Below, in pieces: positions 44,889 through 53,583 of a stretch of 64,000 nt of DNA. The position numbers and the translations under genes are program-made. This DNA is from Bog-756 sp963812525. Its GTDB lineage: Bacteria > Actinomycetota > Acidimicrobiia > Acidimicrobiales > RAAP-2. The notes beneath the pieces were generated by a model that did not search any database, was not told the origin of the DNA, and worked only from the letters and a program-made list of their open reading frames with translations. Each line of letters starts with the position of its first letter. The first letter of the stretch is position 1. Where the stretch lies: assembly GCA_963812525.1 (NCBI GenBank), contig CAWEVL010000009.1, positions 186,001-250,000 on the forward strand, written 5' to 3'.

Positions 44889-45044
44889 CCGTGTTTCTCC
44901 TGGTGGCCAACCGTACCGGAGGGTGGCATGGCGTGGTGCGCACTGCGTGGCTGCCAGGCAGCAAGCAGGGTCAGAGAGGGCGCCCCGGTCCGCCGTCGGC
45001 GACCCGGATCCCGTCGCCCTGGGTGTACCGTTCGGACCGGGCCG

Positions 45045-46409
45045 TCAGGTCATGGTGGCGATGATCTCCTCGATCATGGCCAGGTTGGTGTCGGGGTGAA
45101 GCAGGGCCAGACGACCGACGGGCTGCCCCTCCCACAGCGTGGGCACCACGAACCCGACCTGGTCCTTCAGGAGCCGAGCCGACCAGCGCTCGTAGTCGTC
45201 CCAGCCCCACCCGGCCCGTCGGAAGAGGACCACCGACAGTTCCGGCCGCCGCACCAGTTCGAGGTGGGGGGCCTGTTCGACCAGATCGGCGGTCTGCTGG
45301 GTGACGGTCAACACGGTCTCGATGGCGTCCCGGTAGGCGTCGGTGCCGTAGACGGCCAGGGAGAACCACAAGGGGAGCCCGCGTGCCCGCCGGGTCAGGT
45401 GGAAGGCGTAGTCGCTGGGGTTCCAGTCGTCCCGGGTGCCGTCGTGCATGACGTCGAGGTAGGAGGCGTCCTGGGTGTGCACCGCCTTGGCCAACCGCGG
45501 CTCGCGGTAGATGAGTGCCGCGCAGTCGAACGGGGCGAAGAGCCACTTGTGCGGATCCACCACGAACGAGTCGGCCAGCTCGATGCCGTCGAACCGATCC
45601 CGGATCGACGGGGCAAACAGGGCGGCGCACCCATAGGCCCCGTCCACGTGGAACCACAGGGAGCGGTCCCGGGCGATCGTTCCCACGCCGGCCAGGTCGT
45701 CGATGATGCCGGCATTGGTGGTGCCGCCGGTGGCCACCACGGCGATCACGTCGTCAGCCCGTGGATGGGCCTTCAGGGTTGCGGCCAGCCCGGTACCGGT
45801 CATGCGGTGGTCGTCGCACGGGACGAGGAGGGCCTCGACGCCCAGCACCCGCAAGGCCTTCCCCACCGAGGAGTGGGCCTCCTCGCTGATGGCCACCAGC
45901 GGTCGGGACGGGGCCCGGGCACCCATGCGGTGGTCGGTGGTGTCCCGGGCCACCATCAGCGCCGACAGGTTCCCGGCCGACCCGCCGGAGACGAAGCAGC
46001 CTCCCGCCCCCGAGGGGAGCCCGGCCAGCGCGGCGAGGACGTCGAGGGCCTGGTTCTCGGCGGCGACGGCCCCGGCCGCCTCCATCCACGACGTCCCCTG
46101 GAGGGAGGAGCACGCCACCACCATGTCGAACAGCAGGGATGCCTTGGTCGGTGCGGCCGGGATGAACGACAGGAACCGCGGGCTGTCACACGACACCACC
46201 GCGGTAGCCAGCTCGTGGTCGAAGATCTCCATGATGCGGCTGGCGTCGGTCCCCGTGGGGTTGATCAGTCCCTCGAGGCTGGCGTCCAGGGACTCCGCCT
46301 GTGCCCCGCCGAAATCCAGGGGGACCGGGTCGAGGGCCAGACGCCACCGGCAGTAGTCGAGGACGAGGGTGGTCAGCTCCTCGTCGTGGACGAACATGGG
46401 ATTGCGCAT
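45045..46409 (-). CDS. pyridoxal-phosphate-dependent decarboxylase (group II, aromatic amino acid type)
   Basis: This 454-aa fold-type I PLP enzyme has GGCFVSGGSAGNLSALMVAR for the cofactor phosphate and AISEEAHSSVGKA with the ring-stacking His. SLWFHVDGAYGCAALFA supplies the pyridine-binding Asp, and VVDPHKWLFAPFDCA holds the Schiff-base Lys. It decarboxylates an amino acid, probably aromatic or acidic, to an amine. The ATG is preceded by AAAGGA. It lies downstream of the methyltransferase/R-M-like genes and upstream of the cyclase gene with gaps of 64 and 156 bp. Confidence 0.87.
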   Translation of the reverse strand: MRNPMFVHDEELTTLVLDYCRWRLALDPVPLDFGGAQAESLDASLEGLINPTGTDASRIMEIFDHELATAVVSCDSPRFLSFIPAAPTKASLLFDMVVACSSLQGTSWMEAAGAVAAENQALDVLAALAGLPSGAGGCFVSGGSAGNLSALMVARDTTDHRMGARAPSRPLVAISEEAHSSVGKALRVLGVEALLVPCDDHRMTGTGLAATLKAHPRADDVIAVVATGGTTNAGIIDDLAGVGTIARDRSLWFHVDGAYGCAALFAPSIRDRFDGIELADSFVVDPHKWLFAPFDCAALIYREPRLAKAVHTQDASYLDVMHDGTRDDWNPSDYAFHLTRRARGLPLWFSLAVYGTDAYRDAIETVLTVTQQTADLVEQAPHLELVRRPELSVVLFRRAGWGWDDYERWSARLLKDQVGFVVPTLWEGQPVGRLALLHPDTNLAMIEEIIATMT

Positions 46410-46473
46410 GGAGTCCTTTCTGAGCGGCTCCCAATGATCGCAGACGGAGCGGCGGCCGCCGCGGTGCGGAGCC

Positions 46474-47058
46474 TCAGGTCGAAGGGGTGGCCGGGGTCGG
46501 TCGTCCACTCCCCCCGGCCGGCCGGTGGACCGAGACGGCGTACGTCCCACCGTCGACCCACGGTTCGCCGGACCACGTCGCCCACCGGCCGGCGGGGACC
46601 AGTCCGGCCCGGAGGCAGTCCCCGTCGTAGCGGTCAAGGTCGTAGCCGCGGTCCAGCTGGAACCCGGCCACCAGGCACCCCCCGTCACCGACGTGACGGG
46701 CACAGGCCGCCACCAACGCCGTCTCTGTCCCCGACGGCGTGAACAGTGGCACGTTCCCGGCCATGAGCACCAGGTCGAACCGACGAGGCAGCTCGAGCTC
46801 GGTGAGGTCGGCCACCAACCACTCCAGCTCGGGGGCGAGCCGTCGGGCCGTGGCGATCATCGACGCATCGGCGTCGACACCGACCACGTCGACGTGGCGG
46901 CGGGCCAGTTCCCGCGCCACGCGGCCGGTGCCGCAGCCGGCGTCGAGGACCGTGCCCGGACTCCAGAGCATCACGAACTCCACCTCGCCGTGCACGTCCA
47001 CACCGGCACGGGCCAGATCGTCGAACCGGCGCTGGTAGTGGTCCCCGTCCCAGGTCAC
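46474..47058 (-). CDS. class I SAM-dependent methyltransferase
   Basis: This protein of about 194 aa has the SAM motif GTVLDAGCGTGRVARELARR (near residue 35), VVGVDADASMIATARR and FDLVLMAGNVPLFTP. This is a small-molecule or protein methyltransferase fold, not a DNA methyltransferase. The GTG at 47058 follows the stop of the 351-aa gene by 16 bp, so it is probably the third gene of that transcript. Substrate unknown. Confidence 0.78.
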   Translation of the reverse strand: MTWDGDHYQRRFDDLARAGVDVHGEVEFVMLWSPGTVLDAGCGTGRVARELARRHVDVVGVDADASMIATARRLAPELEWLVADLTELELPRRFDLVLMAGNVPLFTPSGTETALVAACARHVGDGGCLVAGFQLDRGYDLDRYDGDCLRAGLVPAGRWATWSGEPWVDGGTYAVSVHRPAGGSGRPTPATPST

Positions 47059-47074
47059 GGCCGAGTGGGGGCCA

Positions 47075-48130
47075 TCAGGGGACAGCCCAGAGGGTGGGTT
47101 GGGCCGGGGCCTCGGGCGAGAGCGGGTGGTAGCCGGGGAGGTCGGCCATCGGGGTGTCGAGGTAGACCTTGGCCTCGGGTGGCTGAGCGAAGCGCCCGTG
47201 GCTCCAGCGGATCTCGACGTGACCGGCCACGGTGGCGGATCCACCCTCCTCCCGGGTCCGGTAGGTACACGACCAGTCCACGCGGGGCTGGCCGGCCACA
47301 GCCGGGGTCACGGTGAACCGTTCCAGTTCGAAGGACGACCGCCAGTCCCAGGGGCTGGCGATCCGGTAGCGGGCCGGTGTGCCGGTGCGCCGGTCGTTGC
47401 CCAGGACGAAGTACGGGGCACTACCGATCCGAAGCAGTCGCCACAGCATCCCCTCCGACCCCACGCCCGACGCCGCCACCTGCTCGGACCAGCGGCGGGC
47501 CGAGGCCTCGCTCACCGTCCGGCACAGTTCGGCATAGGCGTTCCGTGAGGCGACATCGGGGTAGGCGCGCCCGGAGAGGGCGCGGCGCAACCTGCCCAGC
47601 TGGTCCCGCGTGCACGCCGAGGGGGTATCGGGAAGACCGGTGAGCCCGGTGGCCGCCCGGCAGGCGCGGTAGAGCGTCGTGAGCTGGTCGGGGGCCACCG
47701 CGTCGTACCAGTCGCCTCGGTCCCACGATCCCTGGGTGGCCAACAGGCCGTCGAACACTCGGCCGGGGGAGGCGTTGGCCAGAATGTCCGACTCGTACTT
47801 GCAGCTGACCAGGAAGACATGGTCGAGGCGGAGGTCGATGGGCGCCACTTCGTCCCCGGGGGGTCGCCGTCCACCCGTCCATTCGATGGTGAGCGGGGTG
47901 CGGTGACGGAGCCCGTCGGAAGCTTCGAGCAGCGCCCGACCGTTGGCGAAGGCGGTGGTCAGTTCGCTGGCGTACCGCCCCGACTGGTGGACGGCCTCGA
48001 GGTGGTCCCAGACCTCGGTCCCCACACGGAGCTGGCCGGGACGCGAGGCCAGGGCCGCCGCCGGGTCGGCATAGGGGAGCGTGCCGAGCGCGGTGCCCAG
48101 CTCGGTCACGATGGTCCGATCGTCAGGCAC
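47075..48130 (-). CDS. uncharacterised 351-aa protein next to DNA methyltransferase; candidate restriction endonuclease
   Basis: I recognise no named family. The region around residues 97-111 reads PIDLRLDHVFLVSCK: a PD-like Asp at 99 and a Lys at 111 with strand character between, compatible with a PD-(D/E)XK core in which the second acid is Ser. Glu83 and Glu94 are nearby alternatives. The C-terminal half is beta-rich (SSFELERFTVTPAVAG). It starts 27 bp after the DNA methyltransferase stop and is followed closely by a SAM methyltransferase gene. Genome position, not sequence identity, is the main argument for a nuclease or other modification partner. Confidence 0.6.
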   Translation of the reverse strand: MPDDRTIVTELGTALGTLPYADPAAALASRPGQLRVGTEVWDHLEAVHQSGRYASELTTAFANGRALLEASDGLRHRTPLTIEWTGGRRPPGDEVAPIDLRLDHVFLVSCKYESDILANASPGRVFDGLLATQGSWDRGDWYDAVAPDQLTTLYRACRAATGLTGLPDTPSACTRDQLGRLRRALSGRAYPDVASRNAYAELCRTVSEASARRWSEQVAASGVGSEGMLWRLLRIGSAPYFVLGNDRRTGTPARYRIASPWDWRSSFELERFTVTPAVAGQPRVDWSCTYRTREEGGSATVAGHVEIRWSHGRFAQPPEAKVYLDTPMADLPGYHPLSPEAPAQPTLWAVP

Positions 48131-48157
48131 GGGACATGGCTTCGTCCGGGTGGAGGA

Positions 48158-49675
48158 TCAGCCCGACGGCCGCTCGTCGGGCCCGCGGTGCCCCGAGGCC
48201 AGGGAGCGCAGCAGCTCGGCGCCGCCGGGTTCGAGGAGCACGACGACGGCACGGACCGGACCGCTGCCGTCCTGGCCCTGGACGGCCCGCAAGGCCTTGC
48301 CCCCTGCCGTCCGGGGTCCGGGGACGTCGGTGGTCAGCAGCACCAGAGGACCCAGATCGGCGCGCCCGTCCCCGTCCAGCCGGGCCTGGTGGAGGATGCT
48401 GGCCTTGCCCAGGGCCTTCCACAGAACGTCGGGTCGACGCAGGCCGGGTCGTGTGGTGGAGAACGCGCCCGACAGTTCGAACAGGCAGGTCCGCCCGGCA
48501 CCGTCCTGGGCCCGGAAGTCGACCCCGATGCCCAGGTCGCCGTAGGCCACGCCCTGTTCGATGGCCTCGAAGCCGGCCGTGACCAACGCCTGGTGGGCCA
48601 AGTCGCGGGCCTTCTGCCCGAGGAGGACCCCGTGGGTCTCGGCGTCGGTGTCGGCGTCGGGGGCCGACGGCCGGCCCGGGGCCACCGTGACCCGCCGTCC
48701 CATCGGTCCACCGGTGCCCGGCCCGCTCGTTGCCGCCCGCTCCTCGGCCACCCGGCGCTCAGCCAGGGCCACGTAGGACTCGTCGGTGTCGAAGCCGACG
48801 TAGTGGCGCTCGGTGCGCACGGCGGCCACGGCGGTGCTGCCCGATCCCATGAACGGGTCGAGGACCAGGTCGTCTCGGTAGGTGTAGAGCTCGATGAGGC
48901 GGCGGGGCAGCTCCACCGGAAACGGAGCCGGGTGGCCGACCCGGGTGGCCGACTCGGTGGGGATGTCCCAGACGTCGATGGTGGCGTCGACGAACTCGTC
49001 CATGGTGATCGTCCCCTCGTGGGGGAGGCCGCGGACCGAACGCTCGTCGGCGGCGACGGCGCGGTCGAACCGTCCCTTGGAGGCCACGATGATCCGCTCC
49101 GACACGTCGCGCAGCACGGGATTGCCCGGTCGCTGGTAGGTACCCCAGGCGCACGATCCTCCGGCGGCGTGACTCTTCTGCCACACGATCTCTCCCCGCA
49201 GAAGGTATCCGAGCCGTTCGAGCAGGTCGATGACGTCGCGGGCCAGCGAACGGTACGGCTTACGTCCCAGGTTGGCCACATTCACGGCGATGCGCCCACC
49301 GGGCTCGAGCTTGTCGAAGCATTGGCTGAAGACATCGTGCAGCATGCCGAGGTAGGCGTTGTAGTCCGCCGGGACGTTCCCGACACCCAGGACGGCCTCG
49401 TACTCCTTCCCGGCGAAATACGGCGGCGAGGTCACTACCAGAGCCACCGAGCTGTCGGCGATGTCGCCCCACCGGTCCATGTCCCTCGCGTCGCCCACCC
49501 AGATGGTGTCGGTCGCCGTCGGTGGGACGACGGTGCTGTCGTCGGACACCCGAGGCGGGGTGAAGCGGGCGTAGAAGGTGGAGGAGTCGTGGGCTTCGCG
49601 ACGGCCGACCCCGAACGCCGAGGTGGAGGTGGGTCGGCGGCGGGGGCCGCGACGTAGGGGCTCGACGGTGCTCAC
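48158..49675 (-). CDS. site-specific DNA methyltransferase (class beta, probably N4-cytosine) with C-terminal extension
   Basis: This 505-aa protein has catalytic motif IV TSPPYFAGKEYEAVLG (residues about 79-95) preceding the SAM-binding motif LVLDPFMGSGSTAVAAV (about 270), the class beta order. TSPPY rather than DPPY favours N4-methylcytosine. The target-recognition region lies between. After about residue 310 comes an extension of roughly 190 aa containing GIGVDFRAQDGAGRTCLFELSG, a D-x(n)-E-x-S pattern that resembles a degenerate PD-(D/E)XK core. The GTG start is at 49675. It is followed by the 351-aa candidate nuclease gene. It could modify DNA as part of a restriction system or act as an orphan enzyme. 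Confidence 0.85.
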   Translation of the reverse strand: MSTVEPLRRGPRRRPTSTSAFGVGRREAHDSSTFYARFTPPRVSDDSTVVPPTATDTIWVGDARDMDRWGDIADSSVALVVTSPPYFAGKEYEAVLGVGNVPADYNAYLGMLHDVFSQCFDKLEPGGRIAVNVANLGRKPYRSLARDVIDLLERLGYLLRGEIVWQKSHAAGGSCAWGTYQRPGNPVLRDVSERIIVASKGRFDRAVAADERSVRGLPHEGTITMDEFVDATIDVWDIPTESATRVGHPAPFPVELPRRLIELYTYRDDLVLDPFMGSGSTAVAAVRTERHYVGFDTDESYVALAERRVAEERAATSGPGTGGPMGRRVTVAPGRPSAPDADTDAETHGVLLGQKARDLAHQALVTAGFEAIEQGVAYGDLGIGVDFRAQDGAGRTCLFELSGAFSTTRPGLRRPDVLWKALGKASILHQARLDGDGRADLGPLVLLTTDVPGPRTAGGKALRAVQGQDGSGPVRAVVVLLEPGGAELLRSLASGHRGPDERPSG

Positions 49676-49910
49676 GGGTTGCTACCCGTCACCGCCGGCT
49701 GCCGGTGGGACCGTGGGACTGCGGGGAGCTGGGACACGAAGGTGATCCTACGAACCGGGTGTGACCGGGCGGGCTCACCGGCCGACCGGCCGTCCCGCAG
49801 AGCCCGGCCCCAGGGCGCGTCAAGAGGGAATCCCCTTCGGGAGCGGCGCCGTGCCATGGTCAGGGAGGCTAGTGGTGGCCCGGTACCCCCCCGTGGATGG
49901 GCGGGAGGGG

Positions 49911-51281
49911 TCAGCCCCCGACCAGGCGCTGGCTGACGGACTCCCCGACGATGACGCAGCGTGAGGTGGAGGTGCAGCTCACCGCGGTCAGCGCCTGGGG
50001 GGCGAACACCCCGGCCGCCTTCTTCCACGGGTGGGGGGACGACCCGGTGAGCACCACCACCCCGGCCTGGGGCTCGAGGGCCACGGCACTGCCTGCCGCC
50101 ACGCAGGAGTTGACGTCGGTACAGGACACGCCCATCAGGGTGGCGACGCCAGGGGCTACGGACTGGGGCGACCAGGTCGTACCGCCATTGGTCGTGGTCA
50201 GGACGACGCCGTGCCCCGTGCGGGTTCCGGTGACGGTGGCCGCGCTCGTGCCCACCGCTGCGCACCATGCCCCCGGCACCCCGGCCGGCTCGGTGGTCGT
50301 GGTCGTGCTGGGGGGAGGGGCGGTGGTCGTCGGAGGGGAGGCGGCGGGCCCCGGGTTCGAGCTCGAGGTCGTCGAGGCCGATGGCGGGGGCCCGCTGGCT
50401 CCCGTCCCCCGGGCGCAGACGATGTCGTTGAGGTAGCCCACTCCGGAGGGGGCAGCGGTGGTGGCCCAGGTGGCCCCACCATTGGTGGTCACGGCCACCT
50501 GGCCGGCCACGTGGTCGACGTCGACGGCCACATGGGCGGTCACCCAGCAGTGTTGGGCATCGGGGCAGGAGATACTGGTGGCGCCGGTCAACGGCGGAGG
50601 CAGGGATCCGACCTGCACCCAGCCGGGTTGGGCGGTCGAGGCCACCAGGGCCGCGGTGCCGGCGGCGGTCGTCCCGATGGCCAGGCACCGCAGGTCGCGC
50701 TGACAGTTGACCGCGGTGATGTCCAGGATCCCCGGGGGAAGCGTGGCCGCATTCCAGGTCGACCCGCCATTGGCGGTGGCGATGATCGCCCCCTGGCCGT
50801 TGGAGGTCTGTGTGGTCTGGCCCACGGCGGTGCAGTGGCGCCTGTCGCTGCACGAGATGCCGGACAGATAGCCCACGGTCGCCGGGATGGGCTGGGCGGT
50901 CCACGTGGCGCCCCCGTCAGCGGTGGCAATGACGGTCGCCCCGTTGGGCGCACCGCCCGCGCCCACGGTCGAGCCGACGGCCCAGCAGTGCCGGGACGTG
51001 ACGCAGTCCAGGGCGGTGAGCGAATTGACCGGGGACGGAAGGGTCACCGTGGCGAGCGTGCCCAGCCACGGCGAGCCAGGGGCGATGGTGGAGGGGGTGT
51101 TCGATCCCACCTGGCCTCCGGTGGTGCAGGCCGATGCCACCAGGACCACCAGGACCACCAGGGCCATCGTTGCCAACCTGCCGGCCCGGGGTTCCTGAGG
51201 ACGGCGGCGAGCGTCCGCTCTTCGCGGGGCGGTGCCCGCAGTCAGGGAAGGGGAAATGGGATCAGCGGACCTTGATGACAT
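49911..51281 (-). CDS. lipoprotein with beta-propeller-type (BNR/Ycf48-like) repeats
   Basis: This protein of up to 456 aa has a lipobox after a hydrophobic helix (VLVASAC, Cys near residue 52). The body repeats a blade-like pattern of about 45 aa: a Cys-containing strand such as ALDCVTSRHCWAVGS followed by TADGGATWTAQ, with later copies ATANGGSTWN, TTNGGATWA and TTNGGTTWS. Each blade carries a C-x5-C pair. A Ser/Thr/Pro-rich insert of about 40 aa (residues about 315-355) splits the array. A surface-bound propeller, function unknown. ATG 51281 overlaps the RDD gene end; ATG 51168 just before the hydrophobic helix is an alternative. Confidence 0.75.
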   Translation of the reverse strand: MSSRSADPISPSLTAGTAPRRADARRRPQEPRAGRLATMALVVLVVLVASACTTGGQVGSNTPSTIAPGSPWLGTLATVTLPSPVNSLTALDCVTSRHCWAVGSTVGAGGAPNGATVIATADGGATWTAQPIPATVGYLSGISCSDRRHCTAVGQTTQTSNGQGAIIATANGGSTWNAATLPPGILDITAVNCQRDLRCLAIGTTAAGTAALVASTAQPGWVQVGSLPPPLTGATSISCPDAQHCWVTAHVAVDVDHVAGQVAVTTNGGATWATTAAPSGVGYLNDIVCARGTGASGPPPSASTTSSSNPGPAASPPTTTAPPPSTTTTTEPAGVPGAWCAAVGTSAATVTGTRTGHGVVLTTTNGGTTWSPQSVAPGVATLMGVSCTDVNSCVAAGSAVALEPQAGVVVLTGSSPHPWKKAAGVFAPQALTAVSCTSTSRCVIVGESVSQRLVGG

Positions 51282-52163
51282 TGGTGTGGGCCACCTTGTC
51301 GTGGAATCCCTGGCGCCGGGGGTCCCACAGGGGGGACAACCCGGCCACGAGGGTATAGAGGGAAGCCAGAGGCCCGACGATCGGGACCCATCCGATCAAG
51401 ATGCCCGGATCGAGGATCACGATCCGCAGACCGGCGCCCTGAGCGCCGACGGCACCTCCGGTGGCCTCGTCCCGCACGGTGATGCCCAAGGCCATCTGAC
51501 CGACCGTCTGTCCTTTCTCGCCGCCGTTGAGGATGGCGAAGTAGGCGAGATCGACTACGGCGAACAGGAGGCCCATGGCGATGAGGCCGACGCCCCAGCC
51601 GACGGAGAAGACGCCGGCACCGGCGGTGGCGCCGAAGACGATGGCAGTGATGAGGAACTTGGGCACTCCGAGTAGCAGCCAGTCGATGAGGATGCCCAAC
51701 AGCCGTTGCCACCACTCGGCCAATGGTCGGCCGAAGCGGTCGAGCGGCACCGCTTTGTAGCCGAAGGGCGGCACCTGGCCGTAGGGCGGCTGGCCGTAGG
51801 GCGGCGCCTGGCCATAGGGCGGCTGTCCATAGGGCGGCTGTCCGTAGGGCGGCTGTCCATAGGGCGGCTGTCCATAGGGCGCCTGGCCATAGGGCGGCGC
51901 TGGCCATAGGGCGGCGCCTGGCCATAGGGCGGCGGCTGGCCATAGGGCGGCTGTCCATAGGGCGGCTGTCCATAGGGCGGCTGTCCATAGGGCGGTACGT
52001 TTGCTCGGATCTGCTGCCCGTGGCCGACCTCTGGGCTCTGGGGGACGGACGGGGGAGGTCCGGCCCACTCCACCGACGGGGGAGATGGTGGTACCGGAGG
52101 GCCGGGGGCCCCCGGCACGGGGTCGGGGCCGTCCTCCCCGGTGGGCGGTGTCAGATCACTCAC
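51262..52163 (-). CDS. RDD family membrane protein with N-terminal PPYGQ repeats, frameshifted in the repeat
   Basis: The GTG at 52163 begins a proline-rich N-terminus, followed by about 12-14 PPYGQ-type pentapeptides and then an RDD domain. That domain has LDRFGRPLAEWWQRLLGILIDWLLL, several membrane helices, GQTVGQMALGITVRD and a C-terminal DPRRQGFHDKVAHTNVIK. The repeat frame changes near 51900: one PYGQ codon set reads CCAGCGCC where neighbours read CCAGGCGCC, so one G is missing. Because the unit is 15 bp, copy-number change alone would not shift frame. RDD proteins are membrane proteins of mostly unknown role. Confidence 0.78.
51775..51992 (-). repeat. 15-bp tandem repeats encoding PPYGQ
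   Basis: These are about 14 tandem copies of a 15-bp unit (on the plus strand CTGTCCATAGGGCGG and variants with GGC or GGCGCC insertions). They encode the disordered Pro/Tyr/Gln-rich tail of the RDD protein. Confidence 0.8.
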
Positions 52164-52371
52164 GGAGCACCCCGGTCCCTTCCCTGGCAGCGGGCCGCAT
52201 TCTGATGCACGGCGCCGTCTCTTCGATTGCGCCAGTGATCTTGACACGTGCCTACCGGAACACGGGGTGATGACGGCTGGCCGTGACGTGCGAGGTCTAC
52301 CGTACGACGGTGGTGTTGGTCCTGCGAGTTCCTGTCCTAGCGGAGCCCCGAATCCGTTTGCCGACACCCCC

Positions 52372-53544
52372 ATGAACGCCGTCGACCTGGTGGTGCTGGC
52401 CATCGTGGCGCTGGCTGCCGTCCAGGGCCTGCGGCTGGGCGCCATCGTCCAGGTGCTCTCGTTCGGCGGGTTCTGGATCGGCCTCTACCTGGGCGCCCTG
52501 ATGGCCTCGGTCACCGTCCAATGGGGACACTCCCAGACCGGCCGCACCTCCTTCGCCCTGGTGACGCTGTTGGGAGTGGCCACGGTGTGCGGTGTCGCCG
52601 GCCGGATGGTGGGCAACCTCGCCTTCATCCGGGTCCACCGGGGCACGTTGGGCACCATCGACTCCGCCCTGGGAGTGGTGGTGGCAGTGGTGGCCTCCCT
52701 GTTGGCTGCCTGGCTGCTGGCCAACACCTTGGTGAACAGCTCCTCGCTGAGTCTCAACGCGTCCATCGACCGCTCGAGGATCATCCGGTCGCTCGACAAC
52801 GTCCTCCCGGCCCCGCCGTCGGTCTTCTCCCGTGTCCAAGGATTTCTCTCGGCCGAGGGGTTCCCTCCGGTCTTCGCCCAACTGGCGCCGGCGTCGGCGG
52901 GCCCGGTGACCCTGCTCGGCAGTGCCCAGCTCGACCAGGCGGTGGCCCGAGCGGGAGCTTCGACGGTGAAGATCGTCGGCGACGGGTGCGGTCAGATCCA
53001 GGAGGGATCGGGCTTCGTGGTCGAGCCGGGCGTCGTCGTCACCAACGCCCACGTGGTGGCGGGCATCGCTCACCCGATGGTCCAGACCGGGACCAGCCTC
53101 CTGCCCACGTCGGTCGCCTACTTCGACCCTTCGTACGACCTCGCCGTTCTGCGGGTTGGAGGGCTCAACGCGCCGGCGCTGACCCTCGATCCCCACCAGG
53201 TGTCCCGAGGGGTGCAGGCCGCCGTGCTCGGATATCCCGGCGGCGGGCCCTTCTACGCCACTCCGGCCGGCGTCATGGCCGAGTTCGAGGCGGAGGGTCG
53301 GGACATCTACGGTCAGGGACTCACCGTCCGGAACGTGTACGAGGTCCAGGCCACGGTCCGGCCGGGCAACTCGGGGGGTCCGTTGGTGCAGCCCGACGGC
53401 GAGGTCATCGGCGTGGTGTTCTCGAGGTCGACCACCAACGGAGACATTGGCTATGCCCTGACCTCCCCGGGGGTCCTCTCCCGGGTGAAGAGTGCGGAGT
53501 CGGCCAACAGGGTGGTCGGTACCGGCACCTGCGTCCCGGGCTGA
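52372..53544 (+). CDS. MarP-like membrane serine protease (CvpA domain plus trypsin-like protease)
   Basis: This 390-aa protein has four N-terminal transmembrane helices of the CvpA type (NAVDLVVLAIVALAAVQGL onward, residues 1-130), then an extracytoplasmic chymotrypsin-fold protease. The His is in VVTNAHVVAG (near 226), the Asp in PSYDLAVLRV (near 262) and the Ser in RPGNSGGPLV (near 341). Two cysteines (DGCGQIQ and GTCVPG) may form the regulatory disulfide seen in this family. The homologue in mycobacteria protects against acid and oxidative stress. The ATG at 52372 begins the first helix; the frame is open further upstream but without support. Confidence 0.87.
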   Translation: MNAVDLVVLAIVALAAVQGLRLGAIVQVLSFGGFWIGLYLGALMASVTVQWGHSQTGRTSFALVTLLGVATVCGVAGRMVGNLAFIRVHRGTLGTIDSALGVVVAVVASLLAAWLLANTLVNSSSLSLNASIDRSRIIRSLDNVLPAPPSVFSRVQGFLSAEGFPPVFAQLAPASAGPVTLLGSAQLDQAVARAGASTVKIVGDGCGQIQEGSGFVVEPGVVVTNAHVVAGIAHPMVQTGTSLLPTSVAYFDPSYDLAVLRVGGLNAPALTLDPHQVSRGVQAAVLGYPGGGPFYATPAGVMAEFEAEGRDIYGQGLTVRNVYEVQATVRPGNSGGPLVQPDGEVIGVVFSRSTTNGDIGYALTSPGVLSRVKSAESANRVVGTGTCVPG

Positions 53545-53571
53545 GGCGACACTACCGGCCGGCCGTCCGAC

Positions 53572-53577
53572 TAGACA
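53572..53577 (+). promoter_or_regulatory. -10 box TAGACA for a leaderless GH15 gene
   Basis: TAGACA (TAGACAT) lies 6 nt upstream of the ATG at 53584, in the TANNNT-like leaderless arrangement; there is no Shine-Dalgarno between. Confidence 0.45.
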
Positions 53578-53583
53578 TGGGAC

